Below the pieces are notes generated by a model. That model saw only the letters and a program-made list of their open reading frames with translations. It made no database searches and had not been told where the DNA came from. Shown here piece by piece: positions 8,904 to 17,477 of a stretch of DNA of 64,000 bases. How positions within the stretch are numbered: position 1 is the first letter of the stretch; each line of letters starts with the position of its first letter. The translations under genes and the position numbers were made by a program. Source of the DNA: Bacillota bacterium (GTDB taxonomy: Bacteria; Bacillota; Proteinivoracia; UBA4975); the NCBI GenBank assembly GCA_012523545.1, contig JAAYIH010000027.1, positions 62,001-126,000 of the forward strand, given 5' to 3'.

Positions 8904-9716
8904 TTAAGAGGAATTTTGTCTGCCAAAATCGCACGGGTCTGAACAGGGACAAGGGCGGGTCGCCGAATCAATTTCCTTTTCGCCCAGGACGGCGTCGAGG
9001 ACGGAAAGGGCTTTTTGAAATTCCGCCTTCCTGCCGGAGAAGGCAAGGGTGGTACTTCCGGTACAGTTGCCAACGCCGCCCTTGGCCGCCACTGTTACCT
9101 GACATCCGCTGAGCAAGGCCAAAGCTTTGTCTTCGCTGATTACAGTGGCGCCTACGACTATTTGCATGCCGCAGGGCATACCCCTGGAATAGTCCATGCG
9201 GCCGATTCCCAGCAACCGGGCCGATTCTGGTACCGAGGGCACAAGTTTTTCCAGGCCCACCGGCGCGACAATCTCGACGCCCCGCGCTGCCAGGGCGCCC
9301 AGGGCGGCGCCGATGGTGCCGCCGCGGGGATTGCCCAGAAGTATGCCGACGTTGCCCTGGAGGTCCAGGGCGTTGCCTCCCTTGATGAAAATATCCCCGG
9401 GTTCCAGCTGTTCCAGGGCTTGGGCCCACGGAATGTCAGCCGGCGCGCCTTTGCGCAGGATTAAAGGGGGAATACGGGTATCGGCAACGGAGACACAACA
9501 GCGCCCGCCGCAAATGACTCCGGCGGTGTAGCGCCCCTTGTCAATGGTCAGGCCGGTCAGTTCTTCAGCCACATAGGCGTTGGTGGTGCCGCCGGCCACC
9601 AGTACGGTGCCGTTGGTCAGGGCATTTTTAACCTGGGGCAGGGCGGCTACTCCTTTGGCAATCAAGCGCTTGGCCTCGGCCACCGTCAAAGTGACCATAC
9701 CTTGTTTCGTGTCCAT
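8904..9716 (-). CDS. Conserved-looking protein of unknown function
   Basis: I do not recognise this 270-residue protein. It is soluble, with no signal peptide. It is rich in small residues, with the glycine-rich runs AGGTTNAYVAEEL (near residue 40), ICGGRCC (near 69), KGGNALDLQGN (near 112) and AAKGGVGNC (near 210), and ends with a cysteine cluster CPCSDPC. The repeated Gly/Asn motifs suggest binding of a nucleotide or cofactor, and the C-terminal cysteines a metal, but neither is shown. The start ATG (9714-9716) follows GGAG nine bases upstream. It ends 12 bases before the chemoreceptor start and is probably co-transcribed with it, which hints at a sensory or uptake-related role only by association. 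Confidence 0.6.
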   Translation of the reverse strand: MDTKQGMVTLTVAEAKRLIAKGVAALPQVKNALTNGTVLVAGGTTNAYVAEELTGLTIDKGRYTAGVICGGRCCVSVADTRIPPLILRKGAPADIPWAQALEQLEPGDIFIKGGNALDLQGNVGILLGNPRGGTIGAALGALAARGVEIVAPVGLEKLVPSVPESARLLGIGRMDYSRGMPCGMQIVVGATVISEDKALALLSGCQVTVAAKGGVGNCTGSTTLAFSGRKAEFQKALSVLDAVLGEKEIDSATRPCPCSDPCDFGRQNSS

Positions 9717-9892
9717 TCCATCAACTCCGCCATATTCCTTACCCTATATAATTCTTGATAAAGATTGGAAATCCTTTTTCTCTTGGGAGCAATCGGCTAA
9801 ATTAGCGGGCAAGCGTGAGACAGGCGGAGCAGGAATTCTCCCGGCGCGGGGCGAATACACTGGACAGAGACAAAGAAAAAGGAGGCAATACG

Positions 9893-10930
9893 GTGGAACT
9901 GCTGAAAAAACTTTCCCAGACTCCGGGAATCCCCGGCCGGGAGGAAAGAATCCGCGCCGTGGTCAAGGAAGAACTGGAGAAGCTGGCCGATGAAGTAAGG
10001 GTCGACGCCATGGGCAACGTCATCGCCCTCAAGAAAGGCAAGACAGGCGCCAAGAAGATTATGATCAGCGGCCACATGGATGAAATCGGCTTCATCGTCG
10101 CCCAAATCGATGACAAAGGGTTTCTGCGCCTCAATCCCGTGGGCGGTTTCGACCCGCGCACCCTGGTAGCCCAGCGGGTGGTGGTCCACGGCCGCCAGGA
10201 TCTGCCGGGCGTTCTCATGCCGGGGTTAAAGCCGGTACATATCATGACGGCGGAAGAGGCCAAGGCCCCGCTGAAGCTAACGGACTTTTTTGTCGACGTG
10301 GGATTGCCTAAAGAAGAAACGGAAAAACTGGTCCGCATCGGCGACCCCGTTACCCTGAACCGGGAATTCGTCGAAATTGGCAACAATGTTTCCGGCAAGG
10401 CCATGGACGACCGGGCCGGGATCTGGGTCATGCTGGAGGCCCTGCGCCAGGTTGGGGACCACGAAGCGGATATCTACGCCGTGGCCACGGTGCAGGAAGA
10501 AGTGGGGCTTAGAGGCGCCACTACCGGCGCTTACGGCATCCGCCCCGACATCGGCGTGGCCCTGGATGTCACCCTGGCGGTGGACACCCCCGGCGGCACG
10601 CCCCAGTTTCAGGTCACTGCCCTGGGCGAAGGCGCGGCCATCAAGGTCATGGACAGCGCTTCCATTTCCAACTACAAGCTGGTGGACTTTATGCGCGACC
10701 TGGCGGAAAAGCACGGCATCAAATATCAGATGGAGATCCTGCCCAGGGGCGGGACTGATGCCGGCGCCATGGAAAGGGTCCATACCGGCTGTCCCGTCAT
10801 CACTTTGTCTGTGCCCACCAGGTACGTGCACAGCAATGTGGAGACCATCAACAAAGAAGACATCCGGAACACTGCCAGGCTCCTGGCCAGGTTCCTGGAA
10901 ACGGCCCATACCGGAGACTTTTCCCTCTAA
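9893..10930 (+). CDS. M42 family metallo-aminopeptidase (glutamyl/leucyl aminopeptidase type)
   Basis: A 345-residue cytoplasmic dinuclear zinc aminopeptidase that trims peptides. Family motifs are in order: SGHMDEIGF (first zinc His/Asp), KAMDDRAG (bridging Asp), VQEEVGLRGA (catalytic Glu pair), VALDVT, and RGGTDAG with VPTRYVHS near the end (last zinc His). The GTG at 9893 is chosen because AAAGGAGGCAATACG precedes it; in-frame extension upstream lacks a ribosome site and homology-like sequence. A GC-rich hairpin follows the gene. A role in amino-acid supply fits the fermentative gene set elsewhere in the window. Confidence 0.92.
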   Translation: MELLKKLSQTPGIPGREERIRAVVKEELEKLADEVRVDAMGNVIALKKGKTGAKKIMISGHMDEIGFIVAQIDDKGFLRLNPVGGFDPRTLVAQRVVVHGRQDLPGVLMPGLKPVHIMTAEEAKAPLKLTDFFVDVGLPKEETEKLVRIGDPVTLNREFVEIGNNVSGKAMDDRAGIWVMLEALRQVGDHEADIYAVATVQEEVGLRGATTGAYGIRPDIGVALDVTLAVDTPGGTPQFQVTALGEGAAIKVMDSASISNYKLVDFMRDLAEKHGIKYQMEILPRGGTDAGAMERVHTGCPVITLSVPTRYVHSNVETINKEDIRNTARLLARFLETAHTGDFSL

Positions 10931-10936
10931 AGACAG

Positions 10937-10954
10937 CCCGGGGTTTCCCCCGGG
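10937..10954 (+). terminator. Likely terminator after the M42 peptidase
   Basis: CCCGGGG (10937-10943) pairs with CCCCGGG (10948-10954); only a weak T-rich stretch (TTAGTTTA) follows. Confidence 0.55.
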
Positions 10955-11040
10955 TTAGTTTATGGTGCCGGCACAACCAATTTTGGCGTCGGCATCATTT
11001 ATAATAAAGGAAACAGGTTGCCCTGACGGGAGGGGTGTTT

Positions 11041-14000
11041 ATGAAGGAAGTCGTTTTATTGCCCCTGGGGGAACAAAGCCACATCGACGCTCTCCTCAGC
11101 CGCCTGGCCGGCATGGTGGAAGCCGGCCGGGAAGGCGAATTTGCCCTGCTCCTGCCCTCGGCCCAACTCCTCCACCAGTACCGGCACCGCCTGGTGTGCA
11201 CGGCGGCGCGGCAATTGCACTTAACTACCTTCGACGAACTGGCGGCTGAGGCCCTGGCAGCAGCCGGCCTGAAAATTACGGAAGTAGACGGCTGTACGGC
11301 GACAGAAATTATTGCCCGGATTCTGGAGGATCAGGCCGGAGTTTTACCCCGGTTAGGCCGCTATGCAGGTTCGCGGGCAATGGCCCGGGAGCTGGCCTAT
11401 GCCCTGAGCCAAATGCGGCGATCCATGCTCACCCCCGGGCAATTGAAAGCTGCCCTGGTCCAAAACCCGGATCCCCTCCTGGGCGACGTCCTCAGGGTTT
11501 GGGAAGAGTATCTGGCTTTTATGCACAGCCGCGGAGCGGCAGATCTGGAAGAGCAATACCTCCTGGCCGCCCCGCACCTGGCGGAAATTCCCTGGCTGAA
11601 GGAAGTCCGGGAGCTCCACCTGTGTTGGTTCTTTGACTTTGAGCCCTTGCAAATGAATATCCTGGACAACCTGCCCGGGGAATTAGCCGTCACGGTGTGG
11701 ATGCCCTTTATGCACCCGGCCCACGCTCCGTACATAGAGGAGACGGTGCAGGCGTTGGCCAGCAGAGGGTATGCCGTATCGCGCCGGGCCGGTCCTGTTT
11801 CGCCGTTGGCGGCGAACCTCTTCTGCACGCCGTCCCGGCCCTGTCCGGCGCCCCGGGTGCGGGGCCTGGCGGCGCCGCGGCTGGGGCAGGAACTGGAATT
11901 AATCGCCCGGGAAATAAAAAGGCTTGCAGCCGCAGGAACTGAACCCGGGGAGATATGCCTTGTGGTGCCGGAGCCGCGCCTGTACCTGCCCCGGCTGCGC
12001 CAGGTTTTCCAGGAGCACGGCATTGAGGTGGCCGTGCCCATGGTCACCGACCTGACCGCGGTGCCGTGGGTCAGGGAAATCCTGTCCCTGTGGCGGGCGG
12101 CGGCGTCGGGCTGGGACAGAAACGGATTGGTGCACCTGGCGGCAAGCGCGTATATAACTGCACACCTGCCGCCGGATTATGACGGGGATGCGGTGGCCCA
12201 GGCCGTGGCCAGCCTCAGCGGACCCATCCGGGGTCAGGAATGGTTGCTGAGGATGGACCGGGAGCTTGAGCGCCTGAACCGGCAACTGGAGGAAGACGCC
12301 GAACCCGGGGCGCGGCAACGCGCCGAAGCGCTCATGTCCCTATACCGGGCCGCCCGTGCCGGAACAGAAGCCTGGCTCAGGGGCATGGAGGCTCTGACCA
12401 GGTCCCTGTCCCCCCGGGAGCACTGCCAGTTCCTGCAGAACCTGCTGGAGCAAAATGCCCACCGCATTGCGCCGGCCGGCGAAGATGCCGAGGCGGTCAG
12501 AGACCGGGCGGCGCTGGATAAATTCCGCAGGGCGATTGAAGATTACCTGGCGTGTTGCCGGCTGTTAAAGCGCACGGCGCCGGTGGCGGCGGGGCGATTC
12601 ATCGACGATTTTGCCCCCTGGCTGGAACGGGACCTGGCGCTGGAGCGCAGCAATCCCGGTGCTGTACAAATCCTTGCGCCTTCCCAGGTGCGGGGGCTTA
12701 AATTCAAAAACGTCTTTTTCCCCGGCTTAAACCAGGACGTCTTTCCCCGCCCCGACCGGGGCCATTGGCTGCTGGACAGGGTGGCGCAACGAACCGGCGT
12801 TGTCCTGTCCAGGGCGTCGGCACTGGTCCGGGACAAGATATTCTTTCATACCTGCGTCGCTGCCGTTGAAGACTGCCTGTACATTTCCCGGCTGTTGCCG
12901 GGGGTTGGACAGGAAGCCGGCCCCTCCCCCTTTTGGCGGGACGTGGAAGCGGTGGCGGAGGGAATGGAGTTAACAACCCTGGCCAGTTCGGATCTCCTGC
13001 CTCCTCCCGAGCCTGTGGCCATAACTTCTGCCCGCCGGTTGCGCCAGAGTCTGGTCTATGCCCTGGCTCAAAACCAGGAAGTTCCCGAAGCAGCGGAGGC
13101 CTGGCTGCGGGCAGGAGAGGGGTACAGCGACCTGCACATGGCCAGCAGCATAGAACAGCGCCGGGAGAGCCCATTGCCGCCCGATAACATGGATGGCGTC
13201 CTGGCGCGCAACGCAGGTATTCTGGCGGCCGATCCGGCCGGGGCGGTATATTCCATCAGCCGCCTGGAGCAGTATGCCCGTTGTCCCTTTTCCTTCTTTG
13301 CCCGCTATTGCCTGGAGCTGGAACCGGCGTTGCAGGACGTGCCGGACTACTCGGCCCTGGAGCGGGGCACGCTGCTGCACTGGCTGCTGGAAAAGTATTA
13401 TGCTGAATTTTTTGTCCCTGCCGGGCACCGTGGGGCGGAAATCCGGGATGTGCTGGAAATGCTGGCTGAGCAGTGGCTGCACAAATACGGACGGGACAGG
13501 CAAAACCGGATGTGGCAGTTGCGGGTCAGGGATGCCGTGGACATGGTCCAGGCTTTGGTGGAGTCCGACCTGCAGTGGCTTGAACGGACAGGGTTGCGGC
13601 CGGTATTGCTGGAGGCTTCCTTCGGCCTGCCCGGATCAGCTGTGCCCGCCGTGAGGCCGGGCGGCGGCCCCGTCAGCTTTCGCGGCAAGATCGACCGCAT
13701 CGATGTGGTGGAAAAGGACGGAGAGACCTGGGCAGTGGTCTACGATTACAAGACTTCCCAGCCAGTTACCAAAAAGGACATTCTGGCGGGCAGAAGCCTG
13801 CAGATTCCGGTGTACATGGCGGCGGCGCCGGCGCTGCTGGGGCGCCTGGGCTACACCAATGTCCGGGTCATGGGCGGCGGTTACTACGTTATCAAAAAGG
13901 GCAAGCTGGAAGGCGGTATCTGGCACAAAGAATTTACCGTCTGGAGCAAAAAAGGCCTGGGTGCCCTGGAGGCCGACGAGTTTCAGGTTCTGGAGCAAAA

Positions 14001-14169
14001 CCTGGCCCAAAGGGCGGCGGAGCTGCACCGGGACATTACGGCCGGCCGCTTCCCGCCCCAGCCCAGTCCCGGGGCCTGTACCTATTGCGAATACCGGCGC
14101 TGTTGCCGCTATGACAAAAATCGACTTGGCCTCAAAAAGGGGGTGGAGAGCAATGCAGCTCAGTCCTGA
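11041..14169 (+). CDS. addB: AddB: helicase-nuclease subunit with Fe-S-stapled nuclease domain
   Basis: The 1042-residue B subunit of AddAB, which resects double-strand breaks for recombination. The C-terminal PD-(D/E)XK nuclease shows VYDYKTS, and it is framed by the four cysteines of the AddB iron-sulfur staple: one in RLEQYARCPFSFF and three in CTYCEYRRCCRY near the end. The N-terminal helicase-like half has no obvious Walker A (LLLPSAQLLHQYR stands where it would be), so this AddB is probably ATPase-dead like many in the Clostridia. ATG 11041 follows GGGAGGGGTG. It overlaps addA by 17 bases. Confidence 0.93.
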   Translation: MKEVVLLPLGEQSHIDALLSRLAGMVEAGREGEFALLLPSAQLLHQYRHRLVCTAARQLHLTTFDELAAEALAAAGLKITEVDGCTATEIIARILEDQAGVLPRLGRYAGSRAMARELAYALSQMRRSMLTPGQLKAALVQNPDPLLGDVLRVWEEYLAFMHSRGAADLEEQYLLAAPHLAEIPWLKEVRELHLCWFFDFEPLQMNILDNLPGELAVTVWMPFMHPAHAPYIEETVQALASRGYAVSRRAGPVSPLAANLFCTPSRPCPAPRVRGLAAPRLGQELELIAREIKRLAAAGTEPGEICLVVPEPRLYLPRLRQVFQEHGIEVAVPMVTDLTAVPWVREILSLWRAAASGWDRNGLVHLAASAYITAHLPPDYDGDAVAQAVASLSGPIRGQEWLLRMDRELERLNRQLEEDAEPGARQRAEALMSLYRAARAGTEAWLRGMEALTRSLSPREHCQFLQNLLEQNAHRIAPAGEDAEAVRDRAALDKFRRAIEDYLACCRLLKRTAPVAAGRFIDDFAPWLERDLALERSNPGAVQILAPSQVRGLKFKNVFFPGLNQDVFPRPDRGHWLLDRVAQRTGVVLSRASALVRDKIFFHTCVAAVEDCLYISRLLPGVGQEAGPSPFWRDVEAVAEGMELTTLASSDLLPPPEPVAITSARRLRQSLVYALAQNQEVPEAAEAWLRAGEGYSDLHMASSIEQRRESPLPPDNMDGVLARNAGILAADPAGAVYSISRLEQYARCPFSFFARYCLELEPALQDVPDYSALERGTLLHWLLEKYYAEFFVPAGHRGAEIRDVLEMLAEQWLHKYGRDRQNRMWQLRVRDAVDMVQALVESDLQWLERTGLRPVLLEASFGLPGSAVPAVRPGGGPVSFRGKIDRIDVVEKDGETWAVVYDYKTSQPVTKKDILAGRSLQIPVYMAAAPALLGRLGYTNVRVMGGGYYVIKKGKLEGGIWHKEFTVWSKKGLGALEADEFQVLEQNLAQRAAELHRDITAGRFPPQPSPGACTYCEYRRCCRYDKNRLGLKKGVESNAAQS

Positions 14170-17100
14170 ACAGCTGGCAGCCACAGCCATTGACGACAAC
14201 CTGGTAGTCAACGCCGGCGCCGGTTCCGGCAAGACCACTGTCCTTACCCGCAGGTATGTGCGCCTGCTGGAAGAGGGCGGCCTGACCCCGGAGCAAATTG
14301 TGGCCATAACTTTTACGCGCAAGGCGGCCCGGGAGATGCGGGAAAGGATAGACCACAGCCTGGCCGCCAAAGCGGCGGGCGGCGAGGAAAGGTGGAAGCG
14401 TATGCGGGACGAGCTGGTCACAGCGCCCATCGGCACCATTCACTCCTTCTACGCCAGGATCCTCCGCGCTTTTCCCGTGGAAGCCGGCATCGACCCGGGG
14501 TTCCGTGTGCTGGATGAAACGGAAGCGGACATGCTGCTTACCCAGGCCCTGGACACAGTCTTTCAGCAAGCGGGGGACGCGCCGGGCCTGGACGCCGTGG
14601 CCGCTGTCCTGGGCGCCCAGGCTCTGGAGGCAGGCAGCGGTTTTGCCCGGGAACTGGGCAATCTGTACCGCACCCTGTTGAACCGGGGAATTCCGGCGGA
14701 GCAGGCGCAGCTGAGCAGCGCCTACGCTTCCCTGCCCTCCTGGCCGGAGTGCCGGAACCAGTTCATCGGGATTGCAGCCCGGGAACCGGCTGTGGCTGCC
14801 GCCCTGGGCGACAGGGATAAGCCCGAGCTGGCCGCGGTGCGGCATGACCTGGTGCAGGCGGGGAAGATCCTGGCCGGCCTGCAGGATCCCCGGGAGGCAC
14901 TGGCCGTTTATCGCCGCCTTTCGCCCCTGACCCAGCTCAAGGGCGGGCGGACCAAGGACCATAAGGAGTTCGTCGCCGAGGCCACGGAGCAACTGTGTAT
15001 GTTTCTCACTGCAACCCTGGCCCCGCAACTGGCAGATGGGGTGCGCCTGCTGCTCCTCAGCCTGGACAGGACTTATCAGGCCGCCAAGGCCAGGGCGGGC
15101 GGGCTGGACTTTAACGATTTGCAGCTGACAGTCTGGCGCCTGTTGCACGATCACCCCGAAGTCATCGTCGCCCTGCGCAGCCGCTATCGCACCTACATGA
15201 TCGACGAGTTCCAGGATACCAACCGCCTCCAGTACGCCATTATCAGCAAGCTGGTGGAAGAAGACGGGAACATTCCCCCCGGCAGGCTGTTTGTGGTGGG
15301 GGATGAAAAACAGTCAATTTACCGTTTCCGGGGCGCCGAAGTTCAGGTCTTTGCCCAGGTGCGGCGCAGGCTCACCGAAACCGCTCCCCAGCGGGAAAAA
15401 CGGATAACATGCAACTACCGTTCCCGGCAGCCCCTCATCAACCTGGTCAACGGCCTCTTTTCCCGGCTCATGGACAAGTCCGCCGGCAGCGAGATCGAAT
15501 ACATTGACCTCAGCGCGCAACGCCCGGGACCGGGTCCATGCGCGGAGCTGCTGGTCTGCGCTCCGGCGGAGGAAGAAACTGTCGCCGAGGCCGAAGCCCG
15601 CATGCTGGCCGCGCGTATCGCGGAAATGGTGGCGAAGCGGGAAGTAACTGTCGGCGACCGCGACGGCGCCCGTCCCGTTCGCTTTGGTGACATCGCCGTC
15701 CTTATTCGCTCCCGCACCCATCTCAAAGAGTACGAACACCACCTGCGCCTGGCGGGGATACCGTATACAGTAGTGGCCGGGGCGGGTTATTATAACCAGC
15801 AGGAGGTTGAAGACATAATTAACCTGCTCCGGGCTGTGGACAATCAACGGGATGAGCTGTCACTGGCTGCGGCGTTGCGTTCCCCCTTTTTCGGTCTCGA
15901 CGACGACAGCCTGCTGGAGCTGGCCCGGGCCAGGCGGGAGCGGGGCGGCAGCCTGCTGGACCAGGGGGCCGTGCTGGAGGGAGAACCCCGCCGCCGCCTG
16001 GAACGGGCGGCGGAAATCATCGCCACCCTGCACCGCAGCCGGGGGCGCCTGGAACTGCCAGCATTAATTCAACGGGCCCTGGATTTGACCATGGCCCGCG
16101 AAATCAACCTCACCCGCTTTGCCGGACTGCAGCGCTACGCTAATCTGGAGAAGTTCATACACCTGGCGGAGCAATTTGCCGGCGCAGGCGGGCAAAGCTT
16201 GCGGGCATTTCTGGGCTGGCTGGAGTACGCCGCAGCACAAAATGAGGCCGAAGCGCCGGTGGACAGCGAGGAGACCGATACCGTCAAGATAATGACCATT
16301 CATGCCAGCAAGGGGCTGGAGTTTCCCGTAGTCTTCATCCCTGCCTGCTCCGCTGCAGTACGGGGCCGGTACGGCAGCTTGCTGGCTGGTGAAGACGGAG
16401 GCCTTGTCTTTCGGTTTCCCTGGTCCTGCGCCGTCTGGGAAGGGATGTGCGCCCAGGAACGCCGGCGGGAACTGGAGGAACACAAACGCCTGCTGTACGT
16501 GGCTGTCACCCGGGCCCGGGACTGGCTGGCTGTACTGGTTCGGGATACCTATGACGGCGACGCTTCCTTCAACACCTGGCTGCGGGATTTTGCCGGCCGG
16601 GCCCCGGAGTATTTTCTCCCGGAGCAAAGGCCGGCGACGGGAAAGGCAAATATCAGGCTCCCCCGGCCGTTGCCGCCGCCTTGTCCCGGGCGAGACAGCG
16701 ACATCACGCAGCTGTTTCCTGGCCTCAGGGTCTGGGGAAGCGGCCGGCGTGCCCTGCGTTACTTCAGTATTTCCCAGTTCATGTTGTGGCGCACCGACCG
16801 GGACGAATTTGACCGCCGCTACCTGTCCCAGCTGCTGGTCACAGAATCCGCGGCGGATATCGAGCAGGAACTGGGCTGGGAGCATGAACCCGGCGGCGCC
16901 CGGTTTGGCTCGCTGTTGCACCGCGCCCTGGAGGTCGTCGGTTCCGACACCGATGTCGACGCAGTGCTGGACAAGCTGGTGCCGGAATTTTTCCGGCTGG
17001 CGGACGAAGCATTGCAACGCCGGGTCCGGCAATCGGCCGGCGCCCTGCTGGCGGCCTACCAATTGGAGCCCGGGCTTCAGGGCGACTTCCGGCAATCCTT

Positions 17101-17434
17101 CAGCGAACAAAAGTTTTATTTCCGCCTGGAGGACGCCCTGTTCTATGGCCTCATCGACCGGGTATTGGTGGCCGACGAATTTGTCGCAGTCCTGGATTTC
17201 AAGAGCAACAGGATTCCCCCGGAGGGGATTGAATCCTTGCGGGAAAGCTATGCGCCCCAGCTGCAATTTTACGCCCTGGCGGCGGGGAAAATTTACAAGA
17301 AACCGGTGCGCGCTTTTTTGCAAATGCTGCGCCTGCCGCCCGGCCGGCAGCTGGTGGAAATAGACGTAACGGCGGAAGCGTTGCGCCGCCTGGAGGAGGA
17401 ACTGAAACAGTTTGTCCGCTATTGCCGGGGCTGA
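14153..17434 (+). CDS. addA: AddA: UvrD-type helicase with RecB-like nuclease
   Basis: The 1093-residue motor and nuclease subunit of AddAB. It begins LSPEQLAATAI (Q motif) and has Walker A NAGAGSGKTTVL, motif Ia ITFTRKAAREM, Walker B IDEFQDTN, motif III VGDEKQSIYRFRGA, motif V IHASKGLEFPVVF and motif VI LLYVAVTRARD. The C-terminal nuclease has AVLDFKSN. ATG 14153 lies inside the end of addB behind GGGGGTGGAGAGCA. Together the two proteins form the Firmicutes equivalent of RecBCD; Chi-dependent behaviour is expected but not visible here. Confidence 0.96.
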   Translation: MQLSPEQLAATAIDDNLVVNAGAGSGKTTVLTRRYVRLLEEGGLTPEQIVAITFTRKAAREMRERIDHSLAAKAAGGEERWKRMRDELVTAPIGTIHSFYARILRAFPVEAGIDPGFRVLDETEADMLLTQALDTVFQQAGDAPGLDAVAAVLGAQALEAGSGFARELGNLYRTLLNRGIPAEQAQLSSAYASLPSWPECRNQFIGIAAREPAVAAALGDRDKPELAAVRHDLVQAGKILAGLQDPREALAVYRRLSPLTQLKGGRTKDHKEFVAEATEQLCMFLTATLAPQLADGVRLLLLSLDRTYQAAKARAGGLDFNDLQLTVWRLLHDHPEVIVALRSRYRTYMIDEFQDTNRLQYAIISKLVEEDGNIPPGRLFVVGDEKQSIYRFRGAEVQVFAQVRRRLTETAPQREKRITCNYRSRQPLINLVNGLFSRLMDKSAGSEIEYIDLSAQRPGPGPCAELLVCAPAEEETVAEAEARMLAARIAEMVAKREVTVGDRDGARPVRFGDIAVLIRSRTHLKEYEHHLRLAGIPYTVVAGAGYYNQQEVEDIINLLRAVDNQRDELSLAAALRSPFFGLDDDSLLELARARRERGGSLLDQGAVLEGEPRRRLERAAEIIATLHRSRGRLELPALIQRALDLTMAREINLTRFAGLQRYANLEKFIHLAEQFAGAGGQSLRAFLGWLEYAAAQNEAEAPVDSEETDTVKIMTIHASKGLEFPVVFIPACSAAVRGRYGSLLAGEDGGLVFRFPWSCAVWEGMCAQERRRELEEHKRLLYVAVTRARDWLAVLVRDTYDGDASFNTWLRDFAGRAPEYFLPEQRPATGKANIRLPRPLPPPCPGRDSDITQLFPGLRVWGSGRRALRYFSISQFMLWRTDRDEFDRRYLSQLLVTESAADIEQELGWEHEPGGARFGSLLHRALEVVGSDTDVDAVLDKLVPEFFRLADEALQRRVRQSAGALLAAYQLEPGLQGDFRQSFSEQKFYFRLEDALFYGLIDRVLVADEFVAVLDFKSNRIPPEGIESLRESYAPQLQFYALAAGKIYKKPVRAFLQMLRLPPGRQLVEIDVTAEALRRLEEELKQFVRYCRG

Positions 17435-17454
17435 GCGCCGGGTTGAGGGCAAAA

Positions 17455-17477
17455 AAAACACCCCTGCGGGGTGTTTT
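17455..17477. terminator. Bidirectional terminator between addA and the esterase-fold gene
   Basis: AAACACCCC (17456-17464) pairs with GGGGTGTTT (17468-17476) around TGC; A-rich on the left, T-rich on the right, serving both convergent genes. Confidence 0.92.
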
